From the NCBI GenBank assembly GCA_949752735.1, contig OX457052.1, positions 19,620,943 through 19,684,942 of the forward strand: DNA of 64,000 nt, written 5' to 3'. Origin of the DNA: Lumbricus terrestris (taxonomy: Eukaryota > Annelida > Clitellata > Crassiclitellata > Lumbricidae). Below, in pieces: positions 24,661-36,116 of this stretch. The first letter of the stretch is position 1, and each line of letters begins with the position of its first letter. The notes beneath the pieces were generated by a model. It did not search any database, was not told where the DNA came from, and saw only the letters and a list, made by a program, of their open reading frames with translations. The position numbers and the translations under genes were made by a program.

Positions 24661-27600
24661 TGGATATATGCACGGATAATATTCCACACAGCATTAATCA
24701 GCATAGCATTACTTCATGGTTGTTTCTTAGCAAAATCCAAATATAAAATCGCATTGGACAGAGCCAAGCAGCTAACATCCATGAACATCTGAATCACTAA
24801 TTACTTATACTGATGCGTATCTACATTAGTGTTTTTTATTTATGCATGTGTCTGGACATTGTATAGCATCTTTCCGGTACTTATCTCAGAGATGCAATGC
24901 ATGGCTGATCGACAGCTCTTAAAAGGATGAATATAATGGCGGTAAGTTGAGAATGATTATTTTCCTATGCGTCTGTCTGGTCTTTGATGTCTGTTCGGTA
25001 TCGGCCACTAATGTTGCCGGGAGCGTTTGGTTTTGTAAGCATTCGATTAACTGGAAAATGACGTCAAAAAGTTGAATCAGTCCGGTTGTTCTTGACTCAT
25101 CGTCCATTTAGTGTTTAGTCAATACCTGTCCAGTTTCTATGATGTGGCTTTGGCGGCTTCTGATTTTCGTGGTATTTCTTCCTGTCGGCCATATATATTT
25201 TCTTGCATGTTTACGCCTACGCATATAATAGTCCGCACTCTGATCCCATTACTAGGAATGGATTTATCACCAGGATGTTGTAGCGTAAATGAACATATGT
25301 TTCACACACGTGTTACCATTTGCATGTTATTGTTATCAATATTATTCAGTGTTTTTTCATTATCATTATGCAATTGTTGTCATAGTGGTGTATAAAAGGC
25401 TATACTTACTTACTTAATTACTTGCTTACTTATACTTATTACTTATTACATTACTTATACATTTTTTATGTGTGTGCTTATCTGTATATTTTTTATGTAG
25501 GCTACGTGATATAAGCGCGTTGTGGCATATTTTATTTCCCATTTTTAAAAACTGAAACCTGTGATATGTCGATAAAAACATTCTAATGTCCAGTCAGTTC
25601 AAGTTTGAGTTTGCATTTAGAATGAGAATTTGAGTTTGCATTTAGAATGAGAACCTGCAGAAATAAGTTTTTCAGTTTAAGGTTTTTTCCATGTTTAGTT
25701 TTAATAAGACTTGAGAATAAATAAACAGATTGTATCTGAATAATTTACAAGTTTTTAAATTTATGGTCTAGATTGTTGACTTCATGCTATAGATCTATGC
25801 CACCAACCTACATGCAGTAGGCCTACATGTGCCATGGCTAACATTTAGAAAAAAATTCCAAATAGGACCTATCCTAAACTTGTCATCAGGCGTTATTGCA
25901 GTCTGTGTACGGTACTTTTCATCAGCTAAGGTGTTTTTGTAAACACTTTCTTCTGGTCTTGGTCCAGTCAGTGTCCTTCTAGGAGAAGGCATAAACCAAT
26001 ACTCGGTTTTAGTGTGAGCACTTAAGCAGTTAACACCTCTGACTATCTAGGCCTACTTCTATGATGCTCTACCATCCAAAGGCATGGTAAATTTCCTATA
26101 GTTCTTTGGATTTGCAGACCTAATTAACTCAGAGCTTTGACTAAATAAATATTTAAATTAGTAAATCCCTGAATAACGGGTTTAATGGTTATTGGATGCT
26201 TGCTTGGTTCCGAAAATTGCAACTGTTTTACAGCTAGACCAGAAGCTCTATAAGCTGCAGCTGGTACCGTAATTGTTAGTTTTTAAAGACATTTTACCTG
26301 CAGATTCGTGTGATATTGGAAATAAAGCTATAGAAATATGGACTGTGAAATTAATAACCAAAGTAAAATAGGCCTATTTGGCTTAAGTGGTATTCTCACC
26401 GAGCGCCAATTTTATTCAGTAGTCAGTAGATTAAGAGAACGTTTTTAAGCAGCAAACCATCCATCATTGTCTTGCAGACTATAATTGTCTTTTTGTACAG
26501 TTGATATTGAGACAAACAATTAATCATGGTATTAGCCGTTTTTTTCGGACTAGGTGTTAATCTCGGTCAGGTGTTAATGTTGAACGTTTATAGGAAATGT
26601 GTGGCAATTGAATCACAGGCTGTTGTGGAAAATTAGTCTTTCCATTAGGTTTGTTCTTTCTTCCGTCAACTCGGATTAATTTGTGACACGTTAACACTTA
26701 ACAGTCTCCATTCGGAAATAATATTCTATTCTTTTTGGCATTTGCTGGAAAAGCTTAAGACATGTGTTCTGGTAAACGTAAAATTCCACGACTCTGTTAG
26801 TTTCCATGGAATCACCCAAACTCTTGCCGTTAAATGGACTTCCCTCAGGGTGGCTTTATCTTGCCATCATTGATTGAGTTAAACCCTTTTCGTGCATTTT
26901 CAAATGAATTACACATCATGACAATGGAATGTGGCTCCGTGTTGCGCAGGCGGAATATTGAGATGTCTGCTCGGACCTGCTGCTGTCAGGGTGTAGAGTA
27001 ACTGCAATCAGAAATTTTAATAGGAAATTTATATAGCATCAAGACAAAACAAAGCAGGAAATTAAGGTATGCGTGAAAACTCTGATGTAGGGAGAGTGTT
27101 TAAAATGCTAAGTTGATGTATACATGAGAGTCAATGATTGTTAAATGGGAAAAATTTGAATGCTATTTAAAAATGCGGAGAACAGAATGAACTTTCAGCA
27201 ATGGTACACTAGAAACTTCTAGTGACATATACTTCATTATGACATGAATTATGATATAATGTGGCCGGGACATGACACGGACATGTAGTTTCACTTGACC
27301 TTGAAATTGACCTTGCTGAAAGTCAATTCTTGATGTAGCTCCAAGAGGCAAGGGTATATAGTGAGTTTCTATCAAAACTGGAATGATTATTTTATTATCT
27401 GCAAGACAAAAGGTAGTCTCTGTTCACCAGATGCCTATGGAAGTAAACCAGTGACAGAGGTGACATTACTGGTTGGATAATGCAAATTGCAATGAAGTTG
27501 ATTTAGAAAAACATGCTGTTTTAAACTGTCAAGTAGTTTTGCCTCCATTTAGCCTTGTTTATCCCATGTCGGAATCTTTTTCTTGAATTTGATTTCGGCT

Positions 27601-27715
27601 AACTTGGACAATGAATGACACCTTGGCTTCTAGGGTAAATCTGCTAATTGCTGAACTGTATATGCAGTTAATTTGTGATTTTGAGCATTGCGTTTCAGTT
27701 GCGTTGATCAATACA
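24661..27715. other. Non-coding AT-rich DNA
   Basis: About 3 kb with no supported gene. A short (TTAC)n-like run occurs near 25405-25450 and a perfect 22-bp direct duplication near 25606-25652 (GAGTTTGCATTTAGAATGAG plus two bases). Confidence 0.4.
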
Positions 27716-27720
27716 AATGA

Positions 27721-27753
<33 letters not shown>

Positions 27754-27757
27754 CTGA
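27716..27757. repeat. (TTGA)n microsatellite
   Basis: About eight tandem TTGA/ATTG units. Confidence 0.8.
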
Positions 27758-27908
27758 ATGACCTTCGCTCGCTATTGTGAACGAAATCTTTGCATGCATG
27801 AATGTCCTGAAACGGTTCTTCTGATTGGTTTTTCTTATGATGACCACATTCTATGCCCATAAAATCTGTCCCTGCAACAAATGTGACCGAGCGTTCCACA
27901 GATGTAAT

Positions 27909-30900
27909 CAGTGGCGTAGCTAGGATATTTGGCGCCCGGGGACGAACTACGAAATTGGCGCCCCTTCCTTTTTAATTTCTTCACATTGCTTTACTATATG
28001 TACTGACTACTGAGTGTAGGGCCTACTCTTTAAAACGGACTCCCAAATGATCTACGCCAGTTTGCTCATTTAATTCAATCTTGCCTGTTAAGTTCACCTC
28101 ACCCGCTTGCGTTTACTTCTGCTATATCTTGCCAAGCAGTTGCCACTTATAGCTAGTGGAACTCTCGACTGAAAACATTGTTAAATATTTGGACCATATA
28201 GACAAATGTAAATGCACCGGTAGCTAAAGTAAAATAATAGCCTTATAAAAATCGATTTATTTATTAAGCAGTAGGCCCTAAAATAATACAGAGAAAGAAT
28301 AATTAGCCTATCTTATTTCTGTAGTTAAAATTTTTTCAGTTTGTATTTTAGACATGTCACAGTACCAAAATTAATGATGCGGTTTTATACAAATAGCACA
28401 ACGAAATAATATGAAACTAAAGACCATGTATCATTCGGAACTTTTATGATATATCATAGGCTGACATTATCATAACACATAGCCTGACATAATAATTATC
28501 ATAGGCTTACCTGCTGTCGATAAAAGAAGAAAAACTACGTAGGCTACCGGGTACCGTCGTTGATTTGTACTATGTTATAAAAGGAAGAAACTAACAAACT
28601 TATTATTTGAAATTAAATAGTAAACTGATTATTTGCATCCGAAGAAAATAACAGCACTGCAGGCCATCACATATATTATTGTTTATTGTTCTTTTTATCC
28701 AATATTGCTTCAGAATTGAAATCGAAGATAATAAAGAAGTGACTGAGACCGTCTGCCTACAAGGTTCTTTGTGTGGATTGATCTTGGCTTGCCTCTACTA
28801 AGGCACTCTTGAAAGACCGCTGGAACTGTTAACCCCTTGACCCAATGAAGTAGACAAATATCTGGGAGATTGGGACCCCCTGCTAACAGACATCAGTTTC
28901 AAAGTCGGAAAGTGGATGCAGTCACGGGCGACCAGAGAGAGACAATCCAGACTCACCCTCTAGCAGCCCACAAATATGAAGATGCTACTCGTCCTACACA
29001 GGCCAGCATACACCACCCTCCTAGTCGGCAATCGGGCAATGGAGTAATGGACGGAGCAGAATGCAACTAATTATTCGTTCGGGTGTCGCAGGATATTCTA
29101 TACTCCCCTAAAACTATCCAGGGGATGGACATTACCGGGAATAGAGTATACCTATACCAGACCCGGCCCTAGGGTTTGCGGGCCCAAGGCAGCAGCGGGT
29201 CTTCAAGCATAAATTTACGCAGTTGATTTCCTGTCAACAGTGTCAATACGGCACCGGTGGTCAGTTATCTAAGATGGGACACTTAACGTTGTTTCAAAAA
29301 TTTCTTTGGAGCCAAGAGCACAATTATAAACTAAGCTACACTGATGTGGCCTATATGTATTTGACTTTGATGATGCATGTAAAAGTTTAGGAATTTTCCA
29401 AGAATGCGACATTACTGTCATTAAAAACAATAATTACTAATATGTTCCATGTGAAGCAACTATATCCATAAAGATAGGACAATACCTTTAATAATGTCAG
29501 ATTGGGAAAATTTAATCATGTGAACTAGCTTCAGCGAACATGAAAAATTTCAATTATCAGTAAAATCAAGACCACAGCACCGTATACGTATTAATAATTG
29601 CTATAGGTAGTCTAATTAATATACGCGATATGTTATTCGCGACTCTTGACAGTGGCTTCCTCTGCGTATAGCAGTAGCAATAGGTGTGTCCCATCTTATG
29701 AACCGTCCCATTTTAGGTGGCTTTCACCTACCGTATGTAGACCCATCTAAGTAATGCACAACTAGGCTAAGGCCTAAGGTTTGGTTTTCGACAAATTTCT
29801 TTGCGCCAGTGTGCTGATGATGCTAATTATTCACGAAGTAAATTAAAATTTAGACATCTCTATAAAAATATCCAGGTTCTAATTTTCCGAGGCTTTGCAT
29901 TTTCTAAGCTTTGTTAAAAATGTCACCTACCTAATCATTGTGTTTTGCCTCTCCTGCAAAATGCATGCCGACGTCCATTTGAAAATTTGAAGCAAAATCA
30001 GTAGGCCTATATTACTGTTTTCTGAAGAAAATTCTACACGCAGGCCTAGCGTAAAAAGTAGGTTAACTGTGAAGAAGGTTTGGGCTTTCAAAATCACCCT
30101 ATCACATTCACGTGGCAAATTGCAAGTATAGTTGTTATGCGATGGAACCATTGTCAATCCCTGTTAAGAAAAAAATTAGAGCCAGCAGCGCGGGGCCCCG
30201 GAAGCGCGGGGCCCAAGGCGGCTGCCTCGCTCGCCTTGCCCTAAGGCCGGGCCTGACCTATACTCCAGGGGAGGGGTAAACCATTCTATCCAATTTATTG
30301 AAAAATGCGTAGGCTATGGGTTAATTGACAAAGTTATGCTGTAATCAAAATTTACAGTGACTATATATGATTGTTTTAAGTGTACCAAATAATGCTCAAG
30401 GCAAGGCAACTGGAATTTTCTTAGTGTCTTTAAAAATTAATGCTCTTAAGTGTTCTAACTGTTCTAAGTTTTCTAAAAGCAGAGTAAACAAAATTATCTA
30501 GCAGGAAAAAACATACCAGTTAGTGTCATTGTTCAAAGCAAGCATATGGACGCTAATTTTCAAAAAAAATTCACGAAATGGCTTTTTTCAACTTCTCTTC
30601 ATCTGGGGATGCGATTATTAAGGTAAACTATTTTCGTGACACCGGCGTACGATTCCTTCACAGCCAGGTTGACCGCACGACCTTGTACTAGATGGCTCAT
30701 TAACTGGAATGGGGGTATTTCTGAGTGTACATATCTTGGGTGCAGCCAGACTGTGACTGCCTTACCAACCCTGCGCTGTGGTTTGGATGCACATTAGTGC
30801 TCAGTGGGGCGCCAAAATCATGCCACGCAAGTAATGAGAATCTAAATGGAAGTATGGGGCGCCAAAATAAAATTTTAAAAATTTATATAACCTAGGATAA

Positions 30901-31021
30901 ATTTACTAAAAAATTAAAAAACAAGGGTAAAATTTTCAATTTTAGCCCTCATTTTGGCGCCCCCTTACCTCGGCGCCCGGGGACACGTGTACCCCCCTGA
31001 CCCCCCCTAGCTACGCCACTG
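27909..31021. mobile_element. hAT element (3113 bp) with perfect TSD, host of a nested insertion
   Basis: It begins CAGTGGCGTAGCTAGGATAT and ends CCTAGCTACGCCACTG. The octamer GATGTAAT is found intact on both sides (27901-27908 and 31022-31029). TTGGCGCCCGGGGAC near the left and GGCGCCCGGGGACACG near the right continue the subterminal similarity. Removing the inserted 29158-30255 element and its duplicated octamer leaves about 2.0 kb. No transposase frame survives; the 66-codon frame at 28870-29070 is not recognisable. Confidence 0.93.
29158..30255. mobile_element. Nested hAT-type element (1098 bp) with perfect TSD
   Basis: The ends are CAGACCCGGCCCTAGGG and CCCTAAGGCCGGGCCTG. The octamer ACCTATAC flanks both sides (29150-29157 and 30256-30263). 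The left arm carries GCGGGCCCAAGGCAGC and the right arm GGGGCCCAAGGCGGCTGCC. It sits inside the 27909-31021 element and must therefore be younger. No coding frame is convincing. Confidence 0.93.
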
Positions 31022-31029
31022 GATGTAAT

Positions 31030-32170
31030 AAAATGTATTCCATCAAAGGTGACTTCACCTCCATTCAGTTTTATGCCTCTCTTTCAGCAGCGGAATGGAT
31101 TTTGATATCTCTATTACCGCTAAATGTGAATAACCACCTACAACACTGTTCACTGAGCTCTCCATTTCTGCCAGGCTACTGAACAGCTTCCGTGCGACTG
31201 TGCTATGAATCAATTGAACGGTAGATGTGTAATCACACCAGTGCAAACTGAAGTTCAGTGTCCTACTAAGTCCACCAGTATACATCCTAAGTTGCCAAGA
31301 GCAACTGGTTGCTACCATGCCTTTCGCACACTATAGGCTACTAGGCTAGTCCTGACTGTCCTTATCTATGGAATTCACTCTCACCAGCATTGCCAATCCA
31401 TTCTCTTTCTCTTATCTCATTTTCATTTAAACAAACTATTGAAGACATACCGGAACTCTTCCAGCTACCCATGCAGACATGCTTTTCAGGTTGGGGATCA
31501 AATCCCCTCCAGAGCAGAAATTTGCTTTGAGATCTCTGCTCGTCTGCTCCTCTGGCCAACTCAGCTATGATGAGCACAATGATTATAATTATACACTCTC
31601 GGCAGGAAGATGAAATGGCAAGAGACATGACTGGCTTGTACGCCCTTGTATACCGAGGCCACGAAAATGAAGTAGCTGCTATAGCAAGCCTAGCATTATT
31701 GGGATTAATTCAAGGGCAATGGCAGCGTTACAGCAGGTTAATACCCTGGTCTTTGCACTGCCACAAGCCTGCTAGAATTTTGCCAGTAGAGAATTTATTC
31801 GGGGCATATATCGCCTCCTCCCTGTTCTGGTTACTTGTATGACTGCCCTGGTTACAAAAAGTCTGGCATCACCTCTGAATAATGAACTGCTTTTCTTCTT
31901 AGAAGTTAGAACTTCATGTTCTGCAGTGTTGCTACTCTAAAGCAGCCATAGGCATACTCTTATTCTTCTCAACCAAGCAATTATAAGGTATGCTCGCAAT
32001 TACAGATTTTTAAATATTTATAAATTGCGAGAACATCTGGGTCTATGGCCGAAAGATTGCATATGTATTTTATACAATTATTTCCGTGCATGTTCATAAA
32101 AAGATATAGCTATCAGAGTTTCACCCAGTAATAAGCCTATTGCTTTTGCTGATCATGTTTACACAACTCT
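31030..32170. other. Non-coding DNA
   Basis: Short frames of 87-91 codons lie on both strands (31055-31842) without recognisable content. Confidence 0.4.
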
Positions 32171-32179
32171 GTTGTTGTT

Positions 32180-32550
32180 GTGGTTAGTGTTGTAATTTAT
32201 TTATCGTCGGCCGTAATGAAAATGTTGACCGTGATAATTATCAGTTCACGTCGACGACCGTGTATTATATTAGTCGGTATAGTTACTATAGTAGTGGCGT
32301 CGGGAAAAATCTGGCTGAATACCAGAAGCAGAGTTCGATTTATCGGCCGCCATTTTGTTGTCTGCTGGATGTGTGCGCCGTAATCAATGCGCCTGCGGTG
32401 AGTGTTAGGCTTGCGATGCGGCCAGCCACCAGCTTAACGTTGAGTTGGTGCTTTCATCCCGATATCACTTCCTCATTGCTTCCTTAGACAGGGTCTGGCG
32501 CTCGCGTTTTATTTAAGCAGCAGACGAGGGACAACTCAAATCAAAGAAGG
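32180..32550 (+). promoter_or_regulatory. CpG-rich island, candidate alternative promoter with 5' exon
   Basis: CG dinucleotides cluster here (ATCGTCGGCCG, ACGTCGACGACCG, ATCGGCCGCC, TGCGCCGTAATC), in contrast to both flanks. A near-ideal donor (CCTGCG followed by GTGAGTG) lies at 32397/32398 and could end a non-coding first exon. TTTATTTAAG at 32508-32517 is a poor TATA candidate because it is only about 35 bp from the ATG at 32551. The island suggests a promoter directed to the right. Confidence 0.42.
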
Positions 32551-32675
32551 ATGAGCAACGCATCGTCATTGTGGCATCTTATGTTTGAGAAATGGAAAAA
32601 TTCAAAGTATCTGTCGAAAAAGAGAGAAATTATGGCGAGTTTGAAAACTTCTGCGAGAAGGGAAGCCGTTAAGTG
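32551..32675 (+). CDS. Candidate alternative first coding exon
   Basis: An ATG just 3' of the CpG island opens MSNASSLWHLMFEKWKNSKY followed by LSKKREIMASLKTSARREAV and a Lys codon. It ends at a donor (AAGTG followed by GTAGGT) in phase 2; unspliced, the next codons are TGG TAG. The leftover TG joins with the first base (C) of the 57289 exon to give Cys and an open frame. With the terminal exon the three segments total 408 nt, exactly 136 codons including the stop. I recognise no family; the segment is Lys/Arg-rich and probably helical. Confidence 0.35.
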
Positions 32676-33384
32676 GTAGGTCTTTACTTTTCTGTCATGT
32701 AGAAGTGCCAGCACACTTTAGAATCTCCTGCCGTTTTGTCTTTTTGGGTACTTGAATGACTTCTGTAGCACATTTCCATGATATGTGAGGTATAAATCCA
32801 TAGTCCTTTCAAAGTATGATGCAACAATGTCAACAATCCTAAATTCATCAGTGAAAGCCAGATTGCATCCAAGACGTCACGAAGACCTGGAATGAAACAG
32901 GGACAGGATGGACTTTTTGTTAGTAGTAAATACAGATCCTGCATTCATGAATGACAAGCTGCTTTTCATTTGTTATGCTATTACTACACTGAATTTAGAT
33001 GTAAAATTATCTTTTATTACATTAGACTTTCTGCTAAATTTGCTAGACATCAATGTGTTATAGACTTTGTGCTAAATTAGCTAGACATTAATGTGTTACT
33101 TCGCAACTGATTTAAAATTACAGAGCCAAGGGTTTTACGCTATTCATAACATCAAGTTCTATTAAGATTCCGATGCAGGCATTAGGCTAATGTGTGGCTC
33201 ATTGGGTGGGGTGTTCTGCATGTAAATATGTTCACCTTCCTCCAGTGAGATTGGGTTTCAAATCCTGATGTGCCACAAATTATGAATGTGGCAGTTTTCT
33301 GCTGAGATGTGTAACCATTGCATTTCAGTAAACCTACTTGCAAATAGGGCTTCCAACTCCACCTAACAAGACAGCTTTGGAAGA
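32676..33384. other. Non-coding DNA
   Basis: A tRNA-like pair (GTGGCTCATTGGGTGGGG, then GGGTTTCAAATCC) at about 33193-33265 suggests a degraded SINE on the + strand. A short direct repeat (AGACTTT, TGCTAAATT, GCTAGACAT) lies at about 33025-33095. Confidence 0.4.
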
Positions 33385-33392
33385 CAGGTGAT

Positions 33393-33760
33393 CATGGGTG
33401 GAGTTTGGTTTCTGTTCTTGGGGGGGCTGAAAAAGAACCTGGGCTTTGTTGGGCTGGGACTTGGTTCAGGAAGAGGCTCCCAAAAAATTTTCACAGATTT
33501 TCTCAAAAGTTCATGACCTTTTTTTAGTCGTCGGCTTGAAATCTCTCCAAATTTTTTTAGTCGTCGGCTTGAAATCTTGCCAAAATGATGCTAATTTGAG
33601 TAATTTCCCCGGCAAAAAAGTTGATGACCTTTTTTTGCATTCGATTGAAGTTCTTGGTGGCTAAGCCCGTGAAATTATACCATTTACATGGCAAAAAAGT
33701 AACTCAGCACCTTCTTTGGGGGGGCTTAGCCCCCATAACCCCTGATAAACTCCGCCCATG
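33393..33760. mobile_element. hAT-type MITE (368 bp), 7/8 TSD
   Basis: It begins CATGGGTGGAGTTTGG and ends TAAACTCCGCCCATG. Flanks are CAGGTGAT (33385-33392) and CAGATGAT (33761-33768). Inside, the phrase TTTTTTAGTCGTCGGCTTGA occurs twice (about 33520 and 33556), a short internal duplication. Confidence 0.75.
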
Positions 33761-33951
33761 CAGATGATGGTAAATAAATGGATAGCTAACAACTGCAACT
33801 GTTATAATTATAGCAATTATGAGATATCCAGAAGTACATTAATTCTGGTTTGCCTGTATCTATTGTCTAATCAGTTGTCAGCTTGAGTGTGCAATTACTA
33901 AAGTTGTACTGAAATATGGCGCTTTAATTTCAGATACTTTTATATATTATT

Positions 33952-34917
33952 AGGGCTGTTGATTTAATCGCGTTAACGCGTGCGATTAACGCGTTAAAAA
34001 ATTTTGCGATTAAAATTTTTAACGCATTAATCGCATGCGTTAATTTGATCTTGCTAAAATTGAATCAGAGGCAGTAAAACTCGTTTTAAACGGAAGGCTC
34101 AAACTTGAAACTAGTGATACATTCTTTGGCAAATATTCCAAAAAAGAATTTGAGTATTAGGTTATTGTAGCAATTCGTCGCTCAATTATCGCTTGCATGC
34201 GAACCAAAACATGCATTTAACATGAACCGTCGACATCGGCCGCATCGCATCGTCCACTAAGGTTGTTTTCTCACCCCGTCAGACTACGTTGGATGAACTC
34301 CAGGAGATGACCAATGGATTTCAGGTTTTAATTGATAAATGTTTACAGAAGGACAACTGAGACGAGGTTTGGCAAGAACCGCTACCTCTTGTGAAAAATA
34401 TTGTGACTAGATAATGAGGTTCAATAGTTAGACCTAGGCCTACTATTGTTAATTAATAAGAGTATCCCTTGACCTTACCAATGTAAATAAACTGGTCTGC
34501 CAATAGGTTACAGTCGGCTGAATAAATAATTAATTTTGAGAGTCAGAAAACGGTTGTCTAGTTTTCACATGTAGGCCTATATCGTTTTAATTAAATGTAG
34601 CTTAAATGAAAAAATTAACGGATTTTGAGCAGTTGACTAATCTGAACAGTGTTTCAATTCTGTCTGTCATACAAAACTGTTCAATAAGTTAACTGCAGAA
34701 ATTCAATAGGCCTAAGCCAAAGGTTATTGAATATGTTTGCAATAGAAAGAATGCATTCAGTCGTTGAAATTTTATGCTTCAAGGGTCCTTATAAAATAGA
34801 AAGATTAACATATTTGAAGGAAATGTAGGCTATTGCGATTAATTTGCAGTTAATTGCGATTAAAAAAATTAATCGCGCGATTAATTTTGATTAAAATGTT
34901 TAATCGAACAACAGCCC

Positions 34918-34918
<1 letters not shown>
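33952..34918. mobile_element. Inverted-repeat element with (A)TTAACGCG/ATTAATCG ends
   Basis: The outer ends are AGGGCTGTTGATTTAATCGC and TTTAATCGAACAACAGCCCT. Both subterminal regions are dense in ATTAACGCG and GATTAATCGCG palindromes. The middle, about 34080-34800, is ordinary AT-rich sequence with no transposase. The target duplication is unclear because both flanks are TA-rich. Superfamily not assigned. Confidence 0.65.
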
Positions 34919-34965
<47 letters not shown>

Positions 34966-35100
34966 AGTAAACAGAGCCATGTCAGGCAATGTGAAAAACG
35001 TCGATTAATATTGCGTTAATATTGCGTTAATTTGCGATTAAAAATTTTAATCGTGCGATTAACGCGATTAAAATTTTTAATCGAACGACAGCTCTATATA
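34919..35100. repeat. (TA)n plus an extra copy of the element's right terminus
   Basis: A (TA)n run (34920-34962) is followed at about 35003-35095 by CGATTAATATTGCGTTAATA and finally TTAATCGAACGACAGCTCT. The latter is a diverged second copy of the right end of the preceding element, so two elements or a tandem end-duplication met here. Confidence 0.6.
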
Positions 35101-35117
35101 TTATACATATTATATGT

Positions 35118-35265
35118 ACATAGTAAGCAAGTCTGTCTGTCTGTCTGTCTATCTTTCTGTCTCTGCGTCTCTTTGTGTGTGTCTCTCTTTCTGTCTCTGT
35201 CTATCTGTCTGTCTGTTTTCTGTCTGTATTCTGTCTGTCTGTCTGTATCTCTCTCTATCTGTATA
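35118..35265. repeat. (TCTG)n-rich microsatellite
   Basis: TCTG, TCTC and TGTG units mixed; the Cys/Leu/Ser-rich frame over it is an artefact. Confidence 0.8.
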
Positions 35266-35645
35266 GAATGTCTAATGTCTAATATGTTATGTGTTTTGGG
35301 TGTATAATTATGTGTTTATGTTGGAAGTTGTAAAACAATTGAAGCAGCTCTTCCAATGTTCTTCTCTTCATGTTAATTGCTTAAATGTCTGTCAATCCAA
35401 CTTAACAAATTACAATAACACTATAACAGTTTCAAGTAAGCCAGAGGACCGCCATGATAGTTGGTGAAATTTAGATGTAAAATATTTAACATTTGTTGCA
35501 GAATTCAGAAAACGTTAAAGTATAATCAGATTTCTAAACTGTTCTCTTCATTGTTTGGCAACTCAGAAGTAGTTGCAACTTTTAACAGCTGCAAACTGCG
35601 TGATGATATTCATCAACTCAAATCAATAAAGAAGTATCATGCTCA

Positions 35646-35790
35646 ACTCTGACAGTGAAAAATTAGGATTTGTTGGTTATTCATAAACAGACACTGGAAG
35701 CAGTAAACCGAACCTTGAGTTGGGCGGAAAAGCAGCCATGTTCTTAATTGGAACCCTCGCCGTTCGATGGCAAAGAATGAAAAACGGTTT
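35646..35790 (-). pseudogene. TTF-type zinc-finger relic of a hAT/ZMYM-like protein
   Basis: The C-terminal part of a 157-codon minus-strand frame reads RRGFQLRTWLLFRPTQGSVY then CFQCLF. This matches the R-x-W-L-x-(Y/F)-S/R-P ... (Y/F)-C-F-x-C-x-L/F signature of TTF-type zinc fingers found in hAT transposases and the ZMYM1-like genes derived from them. The frame stops soon after, and the expected downstream HEA/dimerisation part is broken by stops. The N-terminal 100 codons of the same frame show nothing. I read it as a decayed transposase fragment. Confidence 0.4.
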
Positions 35791-36116
35791 TGTAAACTTC
35801 TACGAAACGTTTTGAGATGAATGTGTAACGGTGTAATATAGCCTAAGAATTGTTTCAATGAGCTCATTATTGTGAGGAACCCCACCTTTGTGAGCATGAC
35901 TACAACCTGTGGGTATATGTTCAGTGTCATGTGTGTACTTACAGCCCACAGCTGGTAATGCAGTGGGACTGGGAGAGGGCATTCCTGTATACCCACGTTG
36001 TTCCAACAGTAGGTTATTAGGCAAACCCAATGGTTGACTGGTTGTGCCCTTTTATTGAGCTGCCTTTTATTTTGACTCGTAAAAGTAAAGCATTCAATCA
36101 TGACGTTGAACGACAA

